From Halieaceae bacterium (GTDB lineage: Bacteria > Pseudomonadota > Gammaproteobacteria > Pseudomonadales > Halieaceae): a DNA stretch of 64,000 bases. The notes below the pieces were generated by a model, which had not been told where the DNA came from, did no database searches, and saw nothing but the letters and a program-made list of their open reading frames with translations. The translations under genes were made by a program, and so were the position numbers. Within the stretch, counting starts at the first letter, position 1, and each line of letters begins with the position of its first letter. Of this stretch, positions 34,558 through 48,062 are shown piece by piece. The DNA lies in assembly GCA_902631395.1 (NCBI GenBank), contig CACOYM010000011.1, positions 1-64,000 on the forward strand, read 5' to 3'.

Positions 34558-35033
34558 ACGTGGGTCGCATTATTTCGTTTCTGATATTGCTCGCGCTCCT
34601 GCCCGCTGCAGCGTGGGCTGTGATCGAAACCTACAGGTTTTCCTCTCCTGAGTTAGAGGCGCGGTATCACAGCTTAAGCCAGGAGTTACGTTGCCCCAAG
34701 TGTCAGAATCAGAACATCGCAGACTCCAATGCACCGATCGCGCGTGATCTTCGCGTAGTCTTGCATGAGCAGCTGGAAGCGGGAGCCACTGACGAAGATA
34801 TTCTGGCCTTTATGGTTGCGCGCTACGGTGAGTTCGTTCGTTATCGGCCGGGAGTAGACCGCAACACAGCACTGCTATGGGCCTCACCCGCGCTGCTGCT
34901 ATTGGCGGGCGCGTTCGGTCTGGTCTGGCACTTCAAGGTTCGGCAAGCAAGCGCGCCACATCCCCTCACCGCGAGAGAACGCGATGAACTCGAGCGGTTA
35001 ATGGCTCACTCCAACAAGGAATCCAGCCATTGA
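34554..35033 (+). CDS. ccmH: Cytochrome c maturation protein CcmH (CcmH/CycL N-terminal type)
   Basis: The 159-residue protein has a signal peptide (to AAAWA), the redox motif RCPKCQNQNIADSNAPIA with C47 and C50, and a C-terminal membrane helix near 105-125. It reduces the apocytochrome CXXCH disulfide with CcmG. Its ATG overlaps the ccmG TGA. Here ccmH and ccmI are separate genes, unlike the fused E. coli CcmH. Confidence 0.93.
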   Translation: MNVGRIISFLILLALLPAAAWAVIETYRFSSPELEARYHSLSQELRCPKCQNQNIADSNAPIARDLRVVLHEQLEAGATDEDILAFMVARYGEFVRYRPGVDRNTALLWASPALLLLAGAFGLVWHFKVRQASAPHPLTARERDELERLMAHSNKESSH

Positions 35034-36229
35034 TGCCGACTTTTCTTCTGGGCGTCGTCTCTCTCGTTGTGCTGGCGGTCGCCATGGTGTCAGTACTGCC
35101 CCGCGTGTGGCATCGTAGCGATCTCACTGAGACAAATAGCGATTGGTTGACGCTTAGACAGCGAGAGCTCAAAGGTGACTCGGAGTCTCTCAGGGAGGAG
35201 GCGGCGCTGCGTGTGATGGAGGAGGGTGACGTGCCGCCGGATTCCCTCGATGCTGCCACACCGCGATACGTTTGGTGGGTTCAGTGCCTGGGCGCAACCT
35301 TTTTAATTGGAGGGACTGGCTGGCTGTACTTGGCGTTGGGTGCCTGGGAGGACGTCGAGATCGCGGAGCAATTGGCTCGTCTCGACACTGCCCAACCCGC
35401 TGACGTTATAGCACTGATAGATCGCATTGAGGATCGCGCCGAGGTGCGTCAAGCCAACACGGATTACGCACTGTTGCTTGCTGAATACCACCTGTCGGGC
35501 AATGAGCCTGCCGCTGCAGCGCGCTACTTTGACCGATTGATCGCGGCTGGCGCAAATGCGCCCGAGATCCTCGGCAAAGCGGCACAGGCGGAGTTTTTGG
35601 CCGCGGATCGCGCGTTAAGTACACAAGCTCGATTCAGAGCAGAGCAGGCCTTGGCCAGGGATCCCACTCAGTCCGCGGCGCTTGCTACTCTTGGGATGGC
35701 GGCCTTTGAAGAGGCCGATTATCGCGGGGCGACCACTTATTGGCAGCGGTTACGTGCGCTTGAGACTCCCGGCAGCCCCGGACATACTATGCTTGGTCAG
35801 GTGATTACGCGTGCAGAGCAGGAACTGGCAGCCGCGACTGGCCTGACATCTGCTCCGCAGGAAGCCGAGTTGCAGTCCCTGCAGCCAGCAGTAAAGGGAG
35901 CGATATCGGTACAGATTATGCTGCCGACCCACCTCACAGTGCCGGTCGATGCCGTGATGTTTATACTCGCGCGGCCGGCGGGTGTGGAGGCCGGTATGCC
36001 GATCGCGGTCGTTCGGGAGCCGGTCGGTGGTTGGCCGACGACTGTCATGCTGTCTGACGCCACCTCTATGGCGGGTCAACGCCTATCGGATTTCACCTCG
36101 GTTTCGATAGAGGTGCAGATCTCGCTGACAGGGCAGCCCGGCAGGGCCAATGCCTGGAGATGGGCCCGACTCGACGACGTGCTGGTCTTGGGCGATGAGC
36201 CCGTGAACATCCTTTTGGCAGGCGATTAG
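35033..36229 (+). CDS. ccmI: Cytochrome c maturation protein CcmI (TPR protein)
   Basis: The 398-residue protein has an N-terminal helix (FLLGVVSLVVLAVAMVSVLP) and a second helix near 85-105, then TPR-like repeats (about 120-260) and a C-terminal domain of beta strands. CcmI binds the C-terminus of apocytochromes and presents them to CcmFH. The start is the ATG in the TGATG overlap with ccmH. It ends the ccm run; a 125-base gap follows before smc. Confidence 0.9.
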   Translation: MPTFLLGVVSLVVLAVAMVSVLPRVWHRSDLTETNSDWLTLRQRELKGDSESLREEAALRVMEEGDVPPDSLDAATPRYVWWVQCLGATFLIGGTGWLYLALGAWEDVEIAEQLARLDTAQPADVIALIDRIEDRAEVRQANTDYALLLAEYHLSGNEPAAAARYFDRLIAAGANAPEILGKAAQAEFLAADRALSTQARFRAEQALARDPTQSAALATLGMAAFEEADYRGATTYWQRLRALETPGSPGHTMLGQVITRAEQELAAATGLTSAPQEAELQSLQPAVKGAISVQIMLPTHLTVPVDAVMFILARPAGVEAGMPIAVVREPVGGWPTTVMLSDATSMAGQRLSDFTSVSIEVQISLTGQPGRANAWRWARLDDVLVLGDEPVNILLAGD

Positions 36230-36354
36230 GTGATATTATTCTCGACCAAACATAGTGTTGTGTCTGAGAAGCGGATACACTAAATGTTGTGCTTTTAAGT
36301 GTACTGCGGCGATCCTTTTCTGGCGCGCGGTAAGTTGATAATCCGGGAACTTTA

Positions 36355-39300
36355 ATGCGCCTGAAATCCATCAAACTGGCCGGCTTCAAATCCTTCATTG
36401 ACCCTACTTTGGTGCAGTTTCCGGGCAACATGTGTGCGGTCGTGGGACCAAATGGCTGCGGCAAGTCCAACATTATCGATGCTGTGAGATGGGTAATGGG
36501 TGAGAGCTCCGCAAAAACGCTTCGCGGCGAGTCCATGACTGACGTGATCTTCAGTGGCACCATCAGCCGACAACCAGTCAGCCAAGCATCTATTGAACTG
36601 GTGTTCGATAATTCGCAGGATAAGGTTGTGGGTGAGTTCGCCGCTTACAGCGAGATCTCCGTGCGGCGCGTTGTGACGCGCGAGTCACAGTCGGAGTACT
36701 ACCTTAATGGTGCAAAGTGCCGAAGGCGAGACATCACAGATCTGTTCTTAGGCACTGGTCTGGGCCCACGCAGCTACGCCATTATCGAGCAGGGTGTGGT
36801 GTCGCGCTTGATTGAATCAAAACCTGAGGAGCTGCGAGTCTTCGTTGAAGAGGCTGCGGGGATCTCCAAGTATAAGGAGCGACGGCGCGAGACGGAGAAT
36901 CGGATACGCCGGACAACTGAAAACCTCGATCGCCTGACGGATCTGCGAGATGAACTGCAGCGCAATTTGGCGCATCTGGATCGACAGGCGCGTTCTGCGG
37001 AAAAGTACGCAGAACTCAAGGAAGAAGAGCGCATTGCGCAAAGTGAGCTCTTCACTATTCATTGGCGTAATCTCAATGAGACGAGCGCTACTGTCTCCCG
37101 CGAGATAGGCGCTTTGGATGTTCAGCGAGAAGCTGTTAGAGCGGAGTCTACCCGTATTTTCAGCGAGATCGAGGCACGGCGATCTGAGCAGTCCGTGGCC
37201 GCAGACGCACTGAATGGTGCGCAAGAAAAGTACTACTCGATCGGCGGTGAGGTGACTCGCGTTGAGCAAGCGCTGAAGTACGCGCAGGAACGTCGTGGCG
37301 AGTTGCGAAGACATCTTGATCAGACCAGAAACAACCTCGAACAGACTCGCGATCACCTCGATGTTGATAGGAAGAATCTCAACGAGTGGGAGAGAGAACT
37401 TGAGCAGTCTGCACCGTCTTTGATTGAGTTTAAATCTGTTGCTGAGGAGGCGGGGGAAGCGCTTGCAGCGGCAGAAGCTGCCGTCCAGACTTGGTCTCAG
37501 ACTTGGGACTGCTTTAACGAGCGGGCGCGTGAGCCCAGTCAGTCCGCAGAGGTGCAGCAGAGCCGCATCACCTATCTCGAGCAGGTGCTGATAAAGTTGC
37601 AAGAGCGCTTGCAACACCAACGTGCCGAACTGGAGCCTCTCTCCGCCACAATGGGCGGCAGTGGGGAATCACACTTAGACTTAAAAATCGAAGAATCTGA
37701 TCGGAGGATCGCGGGGTTTGAAGCTGAGCTCGGCGATTTGAAGGAGAAGGTTGAGGTAGCTCACACGTCGCTAGAACAGTATCGACAGCAGCAAGACGAT
37801 ATTCGGGCGAGCATTCAGGAAATACGGGGATTGATGACCTCTTTGGTCGCGCTTCAGGAGGCCGCCTCTGATGAGCAGGAACGTGCCGCTCTGAATGCTT
37901 GGATAGAGAGCGAAGTTTTAAGCACAGATGGCACAGTTTACTCCGCGCTTGAAGTCGATCCCGGTTGGGAGGGCGCTGTTGAGCAAGTGCTAGGGGAGGC
38001 ACTCTCCGCTCAAGTACTGACAGACAGGCAAATTGACGCGTTGCCGGGTATCAATGCGTTACCGGCAGGGGCTTTCCTGTTGGATGATCAGGTCGATCCA
38101 CCATCGAACACGGCGGATACGTTGGCGGCAAAAGCGCGCGGGCCTGCCCGCGTTCTGCACTGGCTGTCGGCGGTAAGGACCGCGTCAAATCTCAGTGACG
38201 CGCTGAAGATAATTGAGCAGTTATCAATAGGTGAATCCGTTGTAACCAAAAACGGGCATTGGCTCGCCAGGGGATGGCACCGAACACGCTCAGGAGCGGA
38301 TGCGGCAGCAGGGACTATCGCGCGTCAAGCTCAGATTGAGTGCCTTACAGCAGAGCTAAACACTGCGCGTGAGCAAGCTTCAGACATTGAAAAGCGGATT
38401 GCAGATCTGCTCAAGGGTCGCGCGGAGCTCGAAAAACAGGTGTCGCAAGTCCAGCATGAGCAGCAGATGGCAGTTACCGAGCGGGCAGAGTGCGTGGCCG
38501 AGCAGCGCGCTGTGGCCACCAGACTTGAGCAGCAGCTTCAGAGTAGAAATCGTCTGCAAGCGGAGATCAAAGAGGCTGAAAAGCAGTATGAAGAAGAGCA
38601 ACAGCATCTCGCTGATGCTCGTGGCTCATTGTCTATTGCGCTTGAGCAGTTGGAGGCGGATCAGTTAGAACGCGACCGACTCCAGCAGGAGCGAGCTGCG
38701 CTCAGCGAGCACTTAACACAGCAGCGTCACGCGTCCCGGGAAGCCGCAGATGCGCTGATGCGCAGCGAGCTTCAAAGCCAGAATTTGAGCACGCAGGTTG
38801 CGACTCTCCGCGAGGGTATCCTCCGGATGGAGACACAGTTGCGTGATTTAGAGTCGCGCGAAAGCGAATTGACTGGTTCACTTAGCACGGCTGCAGATCC
38901 TGACGCCGATAATGAGGCGCGCCTCTCGGAGCTTCTGGATCAGCGCATCGCAGCTGAGGGTGAGCTGAATGCCCAACGCGCTCGGTTTGGTGATATCGAA
39001 GCAAAACTTCGGCAATTGGAGCAGGCGCGGGTTGACCAGCAGGGAGTAGCAGATCGCCTTCAGGCCGATATCGAGCGCCTGCGGCTGCAGGAGGCTGAGA
39101 CCGCGGTGCGGCTTGAAACTCTGGTTGAGGAGATCTCACGGCGCGGTGGGGTGCCACACGAAATTGCGGCAACGTTACCTGAGGAAGCAAGGGAAACCGA
39201 TTGGCAGACCAAGGTAGAGAGGGCCGCCGCCAGGATTAACCGTCTGGGACCGATTAACTTGGCGGCGATCGACGAGCACGCCAAGGCCTCAGAGCGAAAG

Positions 39301-39858
39301 CAGTACCTCGATGCGCAGAACGCCGACCTCGAAGCGGCGTTGGAGACGTTGCAAGCTGCTATCCGTAAAATTGATAAAGAAACTCGGCAGCGATTTAAAG
39401 ACACCTTCGATCAAATTAATATCGGTTTTGCTCAGCTGTTCCCGCGCGTTTTCGGTGGTGGCACCGCTTGCTTAGAGATGACAGGCGACGACTTGCTCGA
39501 TACCGGTGTGGCTATTTTCGCACGTCCGCCAGGCAAGAAAAACTCAACGATTCACCTGCTCTCCGGTGGCGAAAAAGCGATGACTGCGATCGCGCTGGTG
39601 TTCTCCATTTTCCAACTTAATCCTGCGCCTTTTTGTATGTTGGACGAGGTGGATGCGCCGCTTGACGACGCTAACGTTGGACGTTATGCGCGTCTGGTTC
39701 GCGAAATGTCGGAAAAGGTGCAGTTCGTTTTTATCACGCATAACAAGATCACAATGGAAGCGGCGGATCAGCTGATGGGGGTCACTATGTCAGAGCCGGG
39801 GGTGTCTCGGCTGGTGACGGTAGACGTGGAAGAGGCCGCTCAGTTAGCAGCCAGCTAG
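36355..39858 (+). CDS. smc: Chromosome segregation ATPase SMC
   Basis: The 1167-residue protein has the N-terminal ATPase lobe with Walker A GPNGCGKS (31-38), long coiled coils (about 165-490 and 670-1000) and a hinge around 510-655. The C-terminal lobe has signature LLSGGEKAMTAIALVF and Walker B FCMLDEVDAPLDDANV. It compacts and helps separate daughter chromosomes. The smc-zipA-ligA order is a pseudomonad-like gammaproteobacterial arrangement. Genes for the ScpAB partners are not in the window. Confidence 0.96.
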   Translation: MRLKSIKLAGFKSFIDPTLVQFPGNMCAVVGPNGCGKSNIIDAVRWVMGESSAKTLRGESMTDVIFSGTISRQPVSQASIELVFDNSQDKVVGEFAAYSEISVRRVVTRESQSEYYLNGAKCRRRDITDLFLGTGLGPRSYAIIEQGVVSRLIESKPEELRVFVEEAAGISKYKERRRETENRIRRTTENLDRLTDLRDELQRNLAHLDRQARSAEKYAELKEEERIAQSELFTIHWRNLNETSATVSREIGALDVQREAVRAESTRIFSEIEARRSEQSVAADALNGAQEKYYSIGGEVTRVEQALKYAQERRGELRRHLDQTRNNLEQTRDHLDVDRKNLNEWERELEQSAPSLIEFKSVAEEAGEALAAAEAAVQTWSQTWDCFNERAREPSQSAEVQQSRITYLEQVLIKLQERLQHQRAELEPLSATMGGSGESHLDLKIEESDRRIAGFEAELGDLKEKVEVAHTSLEQYRQQQDDIRASIQEIRGLMTSLVALQEAASDEQERAALNAWIESEVLSTDGTVYSALEVDPGWEGAVEQVLGEALSAQVLTDRQIDALPGINALPAGAFLLDDQVDPPSNTADTLAAKARGPARVLHWLSAVRTASNLSDALKIIEQLSIGESVVTKNGHWLARGWHRTRSGADAAAGTIARQAQIECLTAELNTAREQASDIEKRIADLLKGRAELEKQVSQVQHEQQMAVTERAECVAEQRAVATRLEQQLQSRNRLQAEIKEAEKQYEEEQQHLADARGSLSIALEQLEADQLERDRLQQERAALSEHLTQQRHASREAADALMRSELQSQNLSTQVATLREGILRMETQLRDLESRESELTGSLSTAADPDADNEARLSELLDQRIAAEGELNAQRARFGDIEAKLRQLEQARVDQQGVADRLQADIERLRLQEAETAVRLETLVEEISRRGGVPHEIAATLPEEARETDWQTKVERAAARINRLGPINLAAIDEHAKASERKQYLDAQNADLEAALETLQAAIRKIDKETRQRFKDTFDQINIGFAQLFPRVFGGGTACLEMTGDDLLDTGVAIFARPPGKKNSTIHLLSGGEKAMTAIALVFSIFQLNPAPFCMLDEVDAPLDDANVGRYARLVREMSEKVQFVFITHNKITMEAADQLMGVTMSEPGVSRLVTVDVEEAAQLAAS

Positions 39859-39868
39859 AGGCACCTTG

Positions 39869-43633
<3,765 letters not shown>

Positions 43634-43732
43634 ACCGACCAGTGCTGAGTGACACAGGTCTGTGGTGAAAAAATTCTAAATTTTGTGGTTCATTGACCGA
43701 AAGCCACAGCACGGTTAAAAAAGGGTGGAAAA

Positions 43733-44443
43733 GTGTCCGCGAAAAAAGTGCTCGTCGTTGAGGATGAATTCAGCATCCGCGAGATGCTGAGACTTGCTCT
43801 GGAGATGTCTGACTTTGAATGCGTGGAAGCGCAAGATATTCACGAGGCCTATCGATTCATTACTGACGACGCGCCCGATATTGTATTGCTGGACTGGATG
43901 TTACCGGGTGGCAGCGGCATTGAGCTTTTGCGCCGACTTAAGAAAGAAGAGGCATTGCAGTCACTGCCGGTGATCATGCTTACAGCCAAAACCCAGGAAG
44001 ACAACATAATTCAGGGGTTGGAGGTGGGTGCCGATGACTACATGACCAAACCTTTCGTACCGAGAGAACTAATTGCAAGAATTAAGGCGCTGCTCCGTCG
44101 AACCTCGAGCGATCAAGAAGGCGATGCACTTAAGGTCGGTGATCTCGTGTTAGATATCGTTAGTCACCGGGTGCTACTTGAGAACAAGCCACTTGAAATG
44201 GGGCCGACAGAGTTCAGGTTACTGCACTTTTTCATGACCAACCCAGAGCGGGTGTACTCTCGTGCGCAATTACTTGATCGCGTATGGGGCGCAAATGTTT
44301 ATGTAGAGGAGCGAACGGTAGACGTTCACATAAGACGTTTACGCAAGGCGTTACATGCAGCGAACGCAGCTTACGTAGATCTCATTCAAACTGTTCGGGG
44401 GACAGGGTACCGTTTTTCACCCAGAGACTTGTCGGTATCGTGA
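43733..44443 (+). CDS. phoB: Phosphate regulon response regulator PhoB
   Basis: The 236-residue OmpR-type response regulator has the receiver acidic pocket E10-D11, phosphoacceptor D54 in LLDWMLPG and K near 105. The C-terminal winged helix (about 135-230) has the GPTEFRLLHFFM and RTVDVHIRRLRKAL segments characteristic of PhoB. It activates phosphate-starvation genes. The start is a GTG after GGGTGG. No clear pho box was seen upstream. Its stop overlaps the phoR GTG. Confidence 0.92.
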   Translation: MSAKKVLVVEDEFSIREMLRLALEMSDFECVEAQDIHEAYRFITDDAPDIVLLDWMLPGGSGIELLRRLKKEEALQSLPVIMLTAKTQEDNIIQGLEVGADDYMTKPFVPRELIARIKALLRRTSSDQEGDALKVGDLVLDIVSHRVLLENKPLEMGPTEFRLLHFFMTNPERVYSRAQLLDRVWGANVYVEERTVDVHIRRLRKALHAANAAYVDLIQTVRGTGYRFSPRDLSVS

Positions 44444-45744
44444 CCCCGCCAAGCTTTTTTATTCTCGAGTTTCGTCGTCTCGTTGTTGCCGTAGGTCTGG
44501 CCGGTGTCTACTGGTTGATAAAGGGAGACTGGAAACTCTCAATCGCATTGTGTGTTGCCTGCCTCGCCCTTTCATGGGGTTGGCAATTGGCAAGGCTTTA
44601 TAGGTGGTTAGCCGAGCCCGACGACTTGCCTCCCATCGGTGGTTCGAGTATTGGTAGCGTGCTGCACGATGTCTATGTGCTCCGGAGTCGCACGACCTCG
44701 GGGCCGGCCCCAACTCAGAGGCCTCAGCTTCACCTCAAGAAATCCCTCGCTTCAATGCGCGATGCGGCCCTGATTATAAACTCCGATCACCGGCTGGTCT
44801 GGTGCAACGACGCGGCGGAGTATCTTCTTGGTATTCGCTTTGAGGAAGAGGAGGGTAAAACGCTATCCGATGTGATCCCCGGTAAGCAGCTCAAACGTTA
44901 CGTAAAAAGAGAGGTTTTCCAAAAGCCGCTTCGCATTAAGCCCGGGCCGGACCCCGAATTCTGCGTCCAGCTTGAGTTTGCACACTTTGGCTCTGATGAT
45001 CGACTGGTATTCGTTAAGGACGTTACAGAGCAGGACAAACTGGAGCGCATGCGACGAGACTTTGTTGGAAATGTTTCCCACGAACTCAGGACACCGTTAA
45101 CCGTCATCAAGGGTTATATAGAGACCTTGCAGTCTTTTATTGACGGATCTGATAGAACGCTTCAAAGATCCCTCTGGTCAATGGATACACAGGTGAATCG
45201 CATGGAACGCCTGATCGAAGATTTGCTGTGGCTCTCTCGTATAGAAAGCATTGAAGGTGAGCGAAAAGATGACGAAATACACGTCGCTGACCTCTTGGTT
45301 GATGTCCGCGATAACTTGGCAGCAGCTTGGCCTGAACGCGAGATTCAGTTGGACATCAGTTCCAATCGTGGGATTTTGGGGAGTGCCCTCGAGCTGAGGA
45401 GCGCGATCAGCAATCTTGTAGTGAATGCGCTCAAATATAGTGATGGGGTTGTGAAAATTCGCTGGGCTAATACTAGTGTGGGGCCGTCGCTGTCAGTTGA
45501 GGATATCGGCCAGGGTATCGAGCCCAAACACATTCCTCGCTTGACCGAGCGGTTTTACCGCGTTGAAAAAAGCCGTAGTCAAAAAACTGGCGGCACGGGA
45601 CTGGGGCTCGCTATTGTGAAACATGTAGCGGTCTCTCATGACGCAAAGCTTTTTGTAGATAGTGAAGTTGGGAAGGGCAGTGTGTTCAGGTTGGTTTTCC
45701 CAAATGATCGTAGTGTGGTAGCGCAGGAGTCTGCGGTCATCTGA
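44440..45744 (+). CDS. phoR: Phosphate regulon sensor histidine kinase PhoR
   Basis: The 434-residue kinase has N-terminal membrane helices (about 14-50), a PAS domain (about 105-200), the phosphorylated H214 in NVSHELRTPLTV and a catalytic domain with the G boxes DIGQGI and GTGLGLAI. It has no large periplasmic sensor, as expected for PhoR, which listens to the Pst system. GTG 44440 overlaps the phoB TGA; a longer open frame upstream is a shadow of phoB. Confidence 0.92.
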   Translation: MTPPSFFILEFRRLVVAVGLAGVYWLIKGDWKLSIALCVACLALSWGWQLARLYRWLAEPDDLPPIGGSSIGSVLHDVYVLRSRTTSGPAPTQRPQLHLKKSLASMRDAALIINSDHRLVWCNDAAEYLLGIRFEEEEGKTLSDVIPGKQLKRYVKREVFQKPLRIKPGPDPEFCVQLEFAHFGSDDRLVFVKDVTEQDKLERMRRDFVGNVSHELRTPLTVIKGYIETLQSFIDGSDRTLQRSLWSMDTQVNRMERLIEDLLWLSRIESIEGERKDDEIHVADLLVDVRDNLAAAWPEREIQLDISSNRGILGSALELRSAISNLVVNALKYSDGVVKIRWANTSVGPSLSVEDIGQGIEPKHIPRLTERFYRVEKSRSQKTGGTGLGLAIVKHVAVSHDAKLFVDSEVGKGSVFRLVFPNDRSVVAQESAVI

Positions 45745-45820
45745 CGCTCCAGCACTTATCCATGCTCTGCGACCTGATATCATAGCCCTTAACTTACCTG
45801 TCTTTTTTTTGGATGGTTTG

Positions 45821-46885
45821 ATGAGTCGATTTTGGGTAAAAAAGGTCGAGGGTATGAAGCCCTATGTACCTGGCGAGCAGCCCGAGTCCCGCTCAGTCGT
45901 CAAGCTAAATACCAACGAGCACGCGCTTGAACCCTCGAATTCCGTGATGGCGGCGATTGCGCGGGTGCAGGCAGACCAGTTGCGCCGATACCCCGATCCC
46001 CTGGCGATTGATCTGAGGAAGGCGATTGCTGATTCCGAAGGCTTATCGGCAGCACAGGTCTTTGTGGGGAATGGATCTGATGAGGTGCTTGCCCACTCAT
46101 GGTCAGCGTATTTATTGGGCCGGACCGTGCAGACACTCGATACGACTTACGGATTCTATCCAGTTTGGGCAGATCTCTACGACTCCCAACTGATAGAGGT
46201 GCCGCTTCAGCGCGATTTCTCAGTAGACATCGCAGCATTGTGCGACTCGCCGCATCCTGTTGTTCTAGCAAACCCCAATGCCCCTACTGGTATCGCGTTG
46301 TCGGTAGGTGAGATTGAGTCTCTTGTGAACTCGAACTGCGATCGACTGGTCATTATAGACGAGGCTTATCACGGTTTTGGTGCGGATACAGCGGCGCAAC
46401 TAGTGGATCAGCATGACAACCTTATCGTGAGTCGAAGCCTGTCGAAGAGTCATGCGCTGGCGGGAATGCGAGTGGGCTATGCATTGGCGAATACAGAACT
46501 GATCGATGGGCTAAATCGGATCAAAGATTCTTTCAATTCATATCCGCTTGATGCGATAGCGCAGGCGGCTGGGGCGGCGGCTATGCGCGATCATGCCTGG
46601 TTTGAGCAATCTGCAGATCTTGTCATTCGGAGTCGCGAGGTAATGCGGCAGGGGCTGATTGAACAGGGTTTTGAAGTACTCCCTTCTTCTGCAAATTTTC
46701 TCTTTGTGAGGCATGCACAGATATCAGGCAAGACGATATTTGAGGCTTTGCGAGCACAAGATGTGATTGTGCGACGGTGGGACAAGCCTCGCATCGCCGA
46801 GTGGCTCCGAGTCTCGGTCGGGACACTAGAGCAGACGGCGCATCTACTGAACGCAGTGTCGGAAGCATTGCTAGAGGAACCCTAA
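45821..46885 (+). CDS. hisC: Histidinol-phosphate aminotransferase
   Basis: The 354-residue fold-type I PLP enzyme has NTNEH near its N-terminus, NPNAPTG and IIDEAYHGF for cofactor binding, and the Schiff-base lysine K209 in SRSLSKSHALAGMRVGYA. It makes histidinol phosphate from imidazole acetol phosphate in histidine synthesis. ATG 45821 is preferred over a TTG four codons upstream. The gene stands alone, away from other his genes, and is convergent with the KAS III-like gene. Confidence 0.88.
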   Translation: MSRFWVKKVEGMKPYVPGEQPESRSVVKLNTNEHALEPSNSVMAAIARVQADQLRRYPDPLAIDLRKAIADSEGLSAAQVFVGNGSDEVLAHSWSAYLLGRTVQTLDTTYGFYPVWADLYDSQLIEVPLQRDFSVDIAALCDSPHPVVLANPNAPTGIALSVGEIESLVNSNCDRLVIIDEAYHGFGADTAAQLVDQHDNLIVSRSLSKSHALAGMRVGYALANTELIDGLNRIKDSFNSYPLDAIAQAAGAAAMRDHAWFEQSADLVIRSREVMRQGLIEQGFEVLPSSANFLFVRHAQISGKTIFEALRAQDVIVRRWDKPRIAEWLRVSVGTLEQTAHLLNAVSEALLEEP

Positions 46886-46931
46886 TGGCTTTTTATGCGA
46901 AGCGCCGCATGACAGTCTGGAGCAAGGGCCT

Positions 46932-48056
46932 TCAACGACATCTTAAAATGATGGACCCGATGCTGTATCCCGCCCCGAACGAACACAGAACGGCCAGATC
47001 CCCTGAATCTAAATCCGCGCTGTGTTTATGGAACGCAATGATTGATCCCGCCGAGGAGGTGTTGGCGTATTGATCGAGAATGGTTGGCGACTCCTCGGGT
47101 GAGGGGTCCCTGCCAAAAACCTTCCGCGCGATCAAATCATTCATATTGCGATTAGCTTGGTGCAGCCAGATGCGCTTCAGATCACCTGAGGATATGCCCA
47201 TCGAATCGAGCTGTGAGCTGATCTGCTGGGCAACTGCAGGGCACACTTCTTTGAATACCTTACGGCCCTCCTGCACAAAAAGTTTGTCTAATTGACCTAT
47301 GCCTGATTCGTCAGCACGGTTCAGGAAGCCGAAGTTGTTCCGGATATTATTAGAAAACAGCGTTTGCATGCGGGTATCCAAAATTTCCCAGCCCTGTTGT
47401 TTTGAGGCCGACTCGGTGCTCTCCACAACGACCGCGGTCGCGACGTCGCCAAAAATGAAGTGGGAGTCACGGTCGCGAAAATTTAAGTGCCCAGTACAGA
47501 TCTCCGGGTTGACAACTAGCACTCTGCGCGCGCTGCCGGATTTCACGGCGTCACTGGCTTGCTGAATGCCAAAGGTTGCCGATGAGCAGGCAACATTCAT
47601 ATCGAATGCGAAGCCCGTCGCGCCGAGTGCAGCCTGCACCTCAATGGCCATAGCAGGGTAGGCGCGCTGCATATTTGATGCGGCAACAATAACGGCATCT
47701 ATGTCTGCAGCCATTATGCCCGCTGCTTGCATAGCCTCACGTGCTGCGTGACAGGCGATCTCGCACATCACAGAGTTTTCTGTGTTTTCGCGCTCGGGAA
47801 TATCTGGAACCATTCGATGGGGGTCCAGAATGCCGGCTTTGTTAATCACATATCTAGACTTGATGCCCGATGCTTTCTCAATGAATTCGGCGGAGGAAGG
47901 TGTCTTGGGCTCTATTTGGCCGCTTGCAATCTGATCACCATAGGCTTCGTTATGAAGATCCACCCAAGCGTTGAAAGACGCCACGAGCTCTTCGTTGCTG
48001 ATTTTATCTGGGGGCGTGAAAAGCCCCGAGCCAGAGATGACCACAGAGGCAGACAT
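46932..48056 (-). CDS. Beta-ketoacyl-ACP synthase III-like protein
   Basis: The 374-residue thiolase-fold protein has the KAS III triad C157 (NVACSSATFG), H299 (WLHQANRNMN) and N332 (YANTSSAGS). It is about 50 residues longer than E. coli FabH, with insertions near 35-60 and 85-95. It resembles the long FabH-like proteins of pseudomonads (for example PA3286, reported to prime fatty acid synthesis with medium-chain acyl-CoA). It starts seven bases after the gltA stop and so is in an operon with citrate synthase, an unusual pairing that may link acyl-CoA use with acetyl-CoA flux. Confidence 0.82.
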   Translation of the reverse strand: MSASVVISGSGLFTPPDKISNEELVASFNAWVDLHNEAYGDQIASGQIEPKTPSSAEFIEKASGIKSRYVINKAGILDPHRMVPDIPERENTENSVMCEIACHAAREAMQAAGIMAADIDAVIVAASNMQRAYPAMAIEVQAALGATGFAFDMNVACSSATFGIQQASDAVKSGSARRVLVVNPEICTGHLNFRDRDSHFIFGDVATAVVVESTESASKQQGWEILDTRMQTLFSNNIRNNFGFLNRADESGIGQLDKLFVQEGRKVFKEVCPAVAQQISSQLDSMGISSGDLKRIWLHQANRNMNDLIARKVFGRDPSPEESPTILDQYANTSSAGSIIAFHKHSADLDSGDLAVLCSFGAGYSIGSIILRCR

Positions 48057-48062
48057 GCGAAT

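Noticed and set aside
36817..37620. 267-codon open frame antisense to smc
   Set aside because: It mirrors the coiled-coil coding region of smc, is leucine-rich by reverse complement, and has no domain or ribosome site.
45802..45810. Run of T after phoR considered as a terminator
   Set aside because: No stem-forming sequence precedes the T-run; it lies just before hisC.
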